This document shows positions 60,660 through 64,000 of a DNA stretch of 64,000 bases, one piece after another (within the stretch, counting starts at the first letter, position 1; each line of letters begins with the position of its first letter). The position numbers and the translations under genes were made by a program. The notes beneath the pieces were generated by a model. That model made no database searches, was not told the origin of the DNA, and saw only the letters and a list, made by a program, of their open reading frames with translations. The DNA comes from Tamarix chinensis (lineage: Eukaryota; Streptophyta; Magnoliopsida; Caryophyllales; Tamaricaceae), in assembly GCA_030549775.1 (NCBI GenBank), contig CM060173.1:44137110-44201109 (forward strand). The letters run 5' to 3'.

Positions 60660-60960
60660 GTTGAGACGGGCCCAGACCGATCCACCGGCTTAATAGTGGT
60701 AGGGTATTTTACCCTAGTGACCGATCCACCGGCTATAATAGTGGGGGATCCCGAGCTCAACAAACCAAACCATATATGTTGATAAGATATGAGAAGATAT
60801 TAATTACTTACAGTGGAACACTGTACGAGAAGGGGCCAGACCGATCCACCGGCATATAATAGTGGTAGGGCATGTACCCTAGTGTGATCGATCCACCGGC
60901 TATAATAGTGGTCAGGAGCCGGAGTGTCCTGGAGAGCGATCCACCGGCGAGAATAGTGGG
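60660..60960. repeat. Box array in LTR G
   Basis: Reverse-complement boxes CCGATCCACCGGC(T)(A)TAATAGTGG at about 60677, 60721, 60841, 60889 and 60938, in two groups divided by a spacer containing GGATCCCGAGCTCAACAAACC. Same layout as A and B read from the other strand. Confidence 0.9.
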
Positions 60961-61558
60961 GTTCCCGTACTTGTATAGACCTGATAAAGAACATGTGTGT
61001 ATCTACTTTTGATAAAGGAAAGATTAAGTAAGTAATTGAACTCTTGGGCCTTATGTATGGATTCATTGATTTCAAATGATTTACTTCATGTTCCTATATA
61101 TTGTATGTATGGATTGTGATAAGCATGTGGAATGTTATCTTACATTGATTAATGTGTTATATGTCGGCCTTAGTATTCGGTTACCTTACTCAATACGAAG
61201 CGTACTGACCACCCGTTTCATGGGTGCTGCTCATTCCCACGAGTAGGGGGGCCGCCTAATTTATTGCAGGTAGGAGATACCTACTTTGATGCTATTGATA
61301 TCCATGGAACATCAGGGGAAAGGAGTGATGACTAAACAGACCAGGTCGAGAGAAGGACGTGGATGTCTTTCCTTTTAATATCTTAAATTGTGTCATTTTA
61401 AATTATTGTATCGTTGAAACAATTTATTTACGTTGTTTGTTATTACCTAGAAAGACATTATTTAGTACTTTGAATTTATATAATTATGCATACTCTGATT
61501 TTAATTATTACTAATTCAGTATATGAATGTGTTATGTAAATTGCTTTCTCAGCCTTAG

Positions 61559-61604
61559 CACTTGGTATCAGAACAATTGTGATAAACTGGTCTGATACTA
61601 AGTG
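61559..61604 (+). other. LTR-terminal hairpin with PBS-like arm (copy G)
   Basis: CACTTGGTATCAGA (61559-61572) and TCTGATACTAAGTG (61591-61604) pair over 14 positions with one G-T mismatch, loop 18 nt, ending 85 bp before the LTR end. The left arm includes TTGGTATCAGA, the same 11 bases that begin an intact primer-binding site of the type seen after K and L. Confidence 0.8.
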
Positions 61605-63274
61605 TGGCGGTAATATCCCCAGAATTTATAGTTTATTTATAAGTATTATGTTTTTGAAAAAAAAATTGTGTAAATTTTGGGGTGTTACAGATACTCATAA
61701 GATCATTAGAAAAATAAGAGTGTTTGGTTATCGTAAGAGCATCTCAGTCATTTGATTATAATATGAAAATTAATCATGCCATGATAATATTTTAGGGTTT
61801 TATAAGTTATTTCATAATTAATGTGATCAAATGATGGTTGAGTAAGATTTAAGTTACATAATATGAGAATATGAGATTTTCGGTGAGAAAATGGCATTTT
61901 TTTCATTAAAGGTTAAATATGGAATTTTAGTGATTCTAAAAGAGGAATAGACATTAAATATGTTAGGTATGATACTCAGAATATTCGAGATAATTATGAG
62001 CAGAATAAGTATAATATAATGAGAATTTATAGTCATATTATGAAATTAGAGTTTCTTAGGAGAATTAAAGACATTTACCTTAGGGAATGCCCTGATAAGA
62101 ATATGTTTGTGCTTTACATATGTTCAATAATGCGTTGGCACATCTAAATGAGTTCTATATGATGACCGTAATTAAATAACTCTAAATAAGATACTAATAA
62201 TTTAAATTGAAGGATCACGTGAGTTGGGCCAAGGTATATGTTGGGTTCGTTCCACCAAAAGTTACTAGTGACTTAGGAGCATTCTACCTTGAGATGTGGA
62301 TTATTTTGTTCCAATCGATTAATAATAGTGGATCCCTAAACTCAGCATGAATGAAAATATAATTTTGAGATAAGTAGCGAATGGATAAGATATTAATCCC
62401 TTAAAGTAAAAAATTACCTAATTTAGGAATGAGGTGTTGTGTCTATTTTACCTGACAATAATAGTGGCCCATTTGTGTTTTTTTTTTCTAAGAGGTGTTT
62501 CAGACCATTCCACTTGTTTAACAGTTATGTTCATGAGGGTGTTGCCTTAGTATATGTTGAGTTTGTTCCACCAGACTATAATAGTGGCTCATGTGTGTTA
62601 TACCCTAAGAAGTACTTCAATCCATTAAATCGGATTAAGAATAGTGGGGTCCTTGAACTTAACTTAAATAAAAGAATGGATATTATTTATATCTAATACT
62701 GAGTCATGGAATCCATTCTTACCTTGCATTATGTATTATTAACTCAGATATATGGTTTATCTTTTTCTACCTTTACTTCACTTATACTGTTACCTTACTC
62801 AGTACGTAGCTTACTAATTATCCTTTTTATGGGTATTGTCATTACCCACAAGTAGAGTTTTTAAATGTTTTTGTGAAGGTTGATGATGACCTATTGGATG
62901 ACTTTGCTGCTTATGGTAATTTATATGTGGATTAATGACTCTTTTGTATTAGTGTTGGGTATAGAATCATATTATCCTATCATTACTTTTGATTTTGGAT
63001 ACCTTTTATAGTTCTTAGTTCTGATTTATCCCTTTTAAGTGATTTGATAGTGTATTCGGAGTTAAATTCTACATCTTATATATGTTTATGAAAGATTCTA
63101 CTATTCTCTATTGATCATGTTTTAAGTCTTAATTATTTTTCCTTGTATTTGGTGTAAGAATGGAATGGTAAGCTAGGCTTATGTTAAGTACTGTAGTAAC
63201 ATCCAGCTATTTTTGTATTATGCTTCTACTAAAATGAAATTTTTCATTAGTAAATTTTGGGGTGTTATAATTTA

Positions 63275-64000
63275 GATTTGGTAGATTAGTTGATAATTCT
63301 ATTAATGATTTCCTTCTTATGTTTATGAGTGGTATTGTAGTGGTTATTAGAAAATGACTTCATTATGGTTTGGTGCCTTCCCATTTGTGAGACACCCTTG
63401 GTATAATTTGATTAATGTAACAATCATAATGTGGTTAAGTTTGATGTGATGAGTGTGTGGTCTATAATATGATATGAAATATAGCATGAATAAAGTATTT
63501 AGATAAGGTAGGTACTATTTGATGTGTTATGCAATAATTTCTCTTATTACACCTATTTTCTCCATTTGATATTTGCACGATTAATATTATGTGGTGGGTT
63601 TACTCAATACCATTGTGCTGATGGGTTTAGTCTTGCAGGCCTCTACCTATTCAATGGGTTGTTGTGACCTTACGAGATTATTGGTGATTTCGATTTGATA
63701 ACAAGTATTTTGGGGTTGAAAGTTAGGACTATGCAGTATCTACTTCACCATCTTTTGAGCCATATGTGCTTTGACTCTTATGTTCGTTCTATACTTCTTT
63801 CCTTGTGCGGATTAAAACTCCATTGATTGAATACCCTTGTGTATATCGGAACAAATGATAATCTAGAATATATGTTCTGTTATATTCTTATGAGTCTTGT
63901 TATCAATTTAAGTAGAGTAACATTTTAGCATTAGCATTTGATACAAGAATGGTAGACAAAACCAGACTTATACTATTGTGCAGTAACACCCAATATTTTT
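63275..64000 (+). mobile_element. Long LTR, copy P, right part, cut by window end
   Basis: Continues after the right ATTTA duplication of H. Contains TACTCAATACCATTGTGCTGATGGG and CCTCTACCTATTCAATGGG (about 63600-63655), the counterpart of CCCATTGAATAGGCAGGGGCC in copy C. Near the window end it has TAGCATTTGATACAAGAA...GTGCAGTAACACCC, the pre-terminal zone of the family. The LTR end itself should lie just beyond 64000. Confidence 0.6.

Larger units (their letters stand above)
57250..61689 (+). mobile_element. Long solo LTR, copy G, with perfect GATAC duplication (4,440 bp)
   Basis: Starts TGGAAATATCCC at 57250 and ends TTTTGGGGTGTTACA at 61689; GATAC flanks both sides (57245-57249 and 61690-61694). 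The first 400 bp match the reverse complement of the right end of D, confirming the boundary. Order in + reading: AT-rich U3, pyrimidine tract (57690-57770), GC-rich block (57770-58260), TATA box (58379-58388), long R-U5 with TTAGGGTTTGCATGG repeats (59960-60560), box array (60660-60960), CCTTACTCAATACGAAGCG (about 61190), terminal hairpin (61559-61604). No gag/pol. This is the clearest full-length + strand view of the LTR design. Confidence 0.9.
54961..63269 (+). mobile_element. Long LTR, copy H, carrying two nested LTRs
   Basis: Outer limits: TATAATAAGC at 54961 (TG changed to TA) and GGGGTGTTATA at 63269 (CA changed to TA), flanked on both sides by ATTTA (54956-54960 and 63270-63274). Removing the nested 1,015-bp LTR and LTR G with their duplications leaves about 2,844 bp, close to copy L. 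Own segments are 54961-55114, 56130-57249 (pyrimidine-rich U3 block 56220-56320, TTA microsatellite) and 61690-63269. The last has box relics with CCACCAGACTATAATAGTGG, the TTACTCAGTACGTAGC motif and the AGTACTGTAGTAACATCC end zone. Both termini are mutated, but the duplication is exact. Confidence 0.72.

Overview
This window looks like intergenic nuclear DNA from a land plant, most likely a flowering plant with a large, retrotransposon-rich genome. It is AT-rich and full of decayed plant-type elements: Athila and other Ty3/gypsy elements, a plant L1-type LINE with a DUF4283-like ORF1 and a zf-RVT domain, and very long LTRs. I found no convincing host protein gene, rRNA, tRNA or CRISPR array. 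Nearly every open reading frame is a transposon remnant or a chance frame in low-complexity DNA.

The dominant component is one family of long LTRs, about 2.8-4.9 kb where both ends can be placed. Their ends form an inverted pair (TGTAATACCCC... and ...GGGGTGTTACA). Orientation is set by two copies that are followed directly by a TGGTATCAGAGC-type primer-binding site and a Ty3/gypsy gag remnant on the + strand (K, ending at 27111, and L, ending at 31493). The others are solo or truncated. By that criterion the + strand copies are I (4963-8579), J (~20700-23485), K (~23990-27111), L (28296-31493), M (~33480-34321), N (34322-36910), H (54961-63269, interrupted), G (57250-61689) and P (54287-54960 plus 63275 to the window end). 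The - strand copies are A (1-4962), B (10654-15568), C (36911-~38695), D (41807-46176) and E (50340-53698). Shared architecture is an AT-rich U3, a polypurine/polypyrimidine or GC-rich block, a TATA-like box, and then about 3 kb of R-U5. The R-U5 carries tandem arrays of a box (core CCACTATTATAGCCGGTGG) and a conserved hairpin near the 3' end.

Layout: 1-8579 is LTR A beside LTR I. 8580-17269 is a rearranged Ty3/gypsy element: an integrase C-terminus on the - strand is joined head to head with a gag on the + strand. The gag is split by solo LTR B, which is flanked by a perfect 5-bp duplication (ACAAA), and the element ends in a ~0.8 kb LTR. 17270-20700 is AT-rich DNA without a recognisable gene. 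20700-36910 is a pile of + strand LTRs with two decayed gag regions. 36911-46176 holds LTR C, a degenerate Athila element and LTR D, which sits in the Athila integrase. 46177-54286 is a degenerate LINE split by LTR E inside its zf-RVT domain. 54287-64000 is a nest: LTR P contains LTR H (duplication ATTTA), and H contains both an unrelated 1,015-bp LTR (duplication TAACC, with an 81-bp tandem array just upstream of its TATA box) and LTR G (duplication GATAC).

The parts do not work together as a host pathway. The window is a record of repeated insertion, LTR-LTR recombination to solo LTRs, and deletion. The most interesting signals are the internal organisation of the long LTRs (box arrays, terminal hairpin with a PBS-like arm, promoter-proximal GC block) and the U3 tandem array of the smaller LTR. 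All identifications rest on reading motifs by eye. No database search or alignment program was used, and boundaries marked approximate are estimates.
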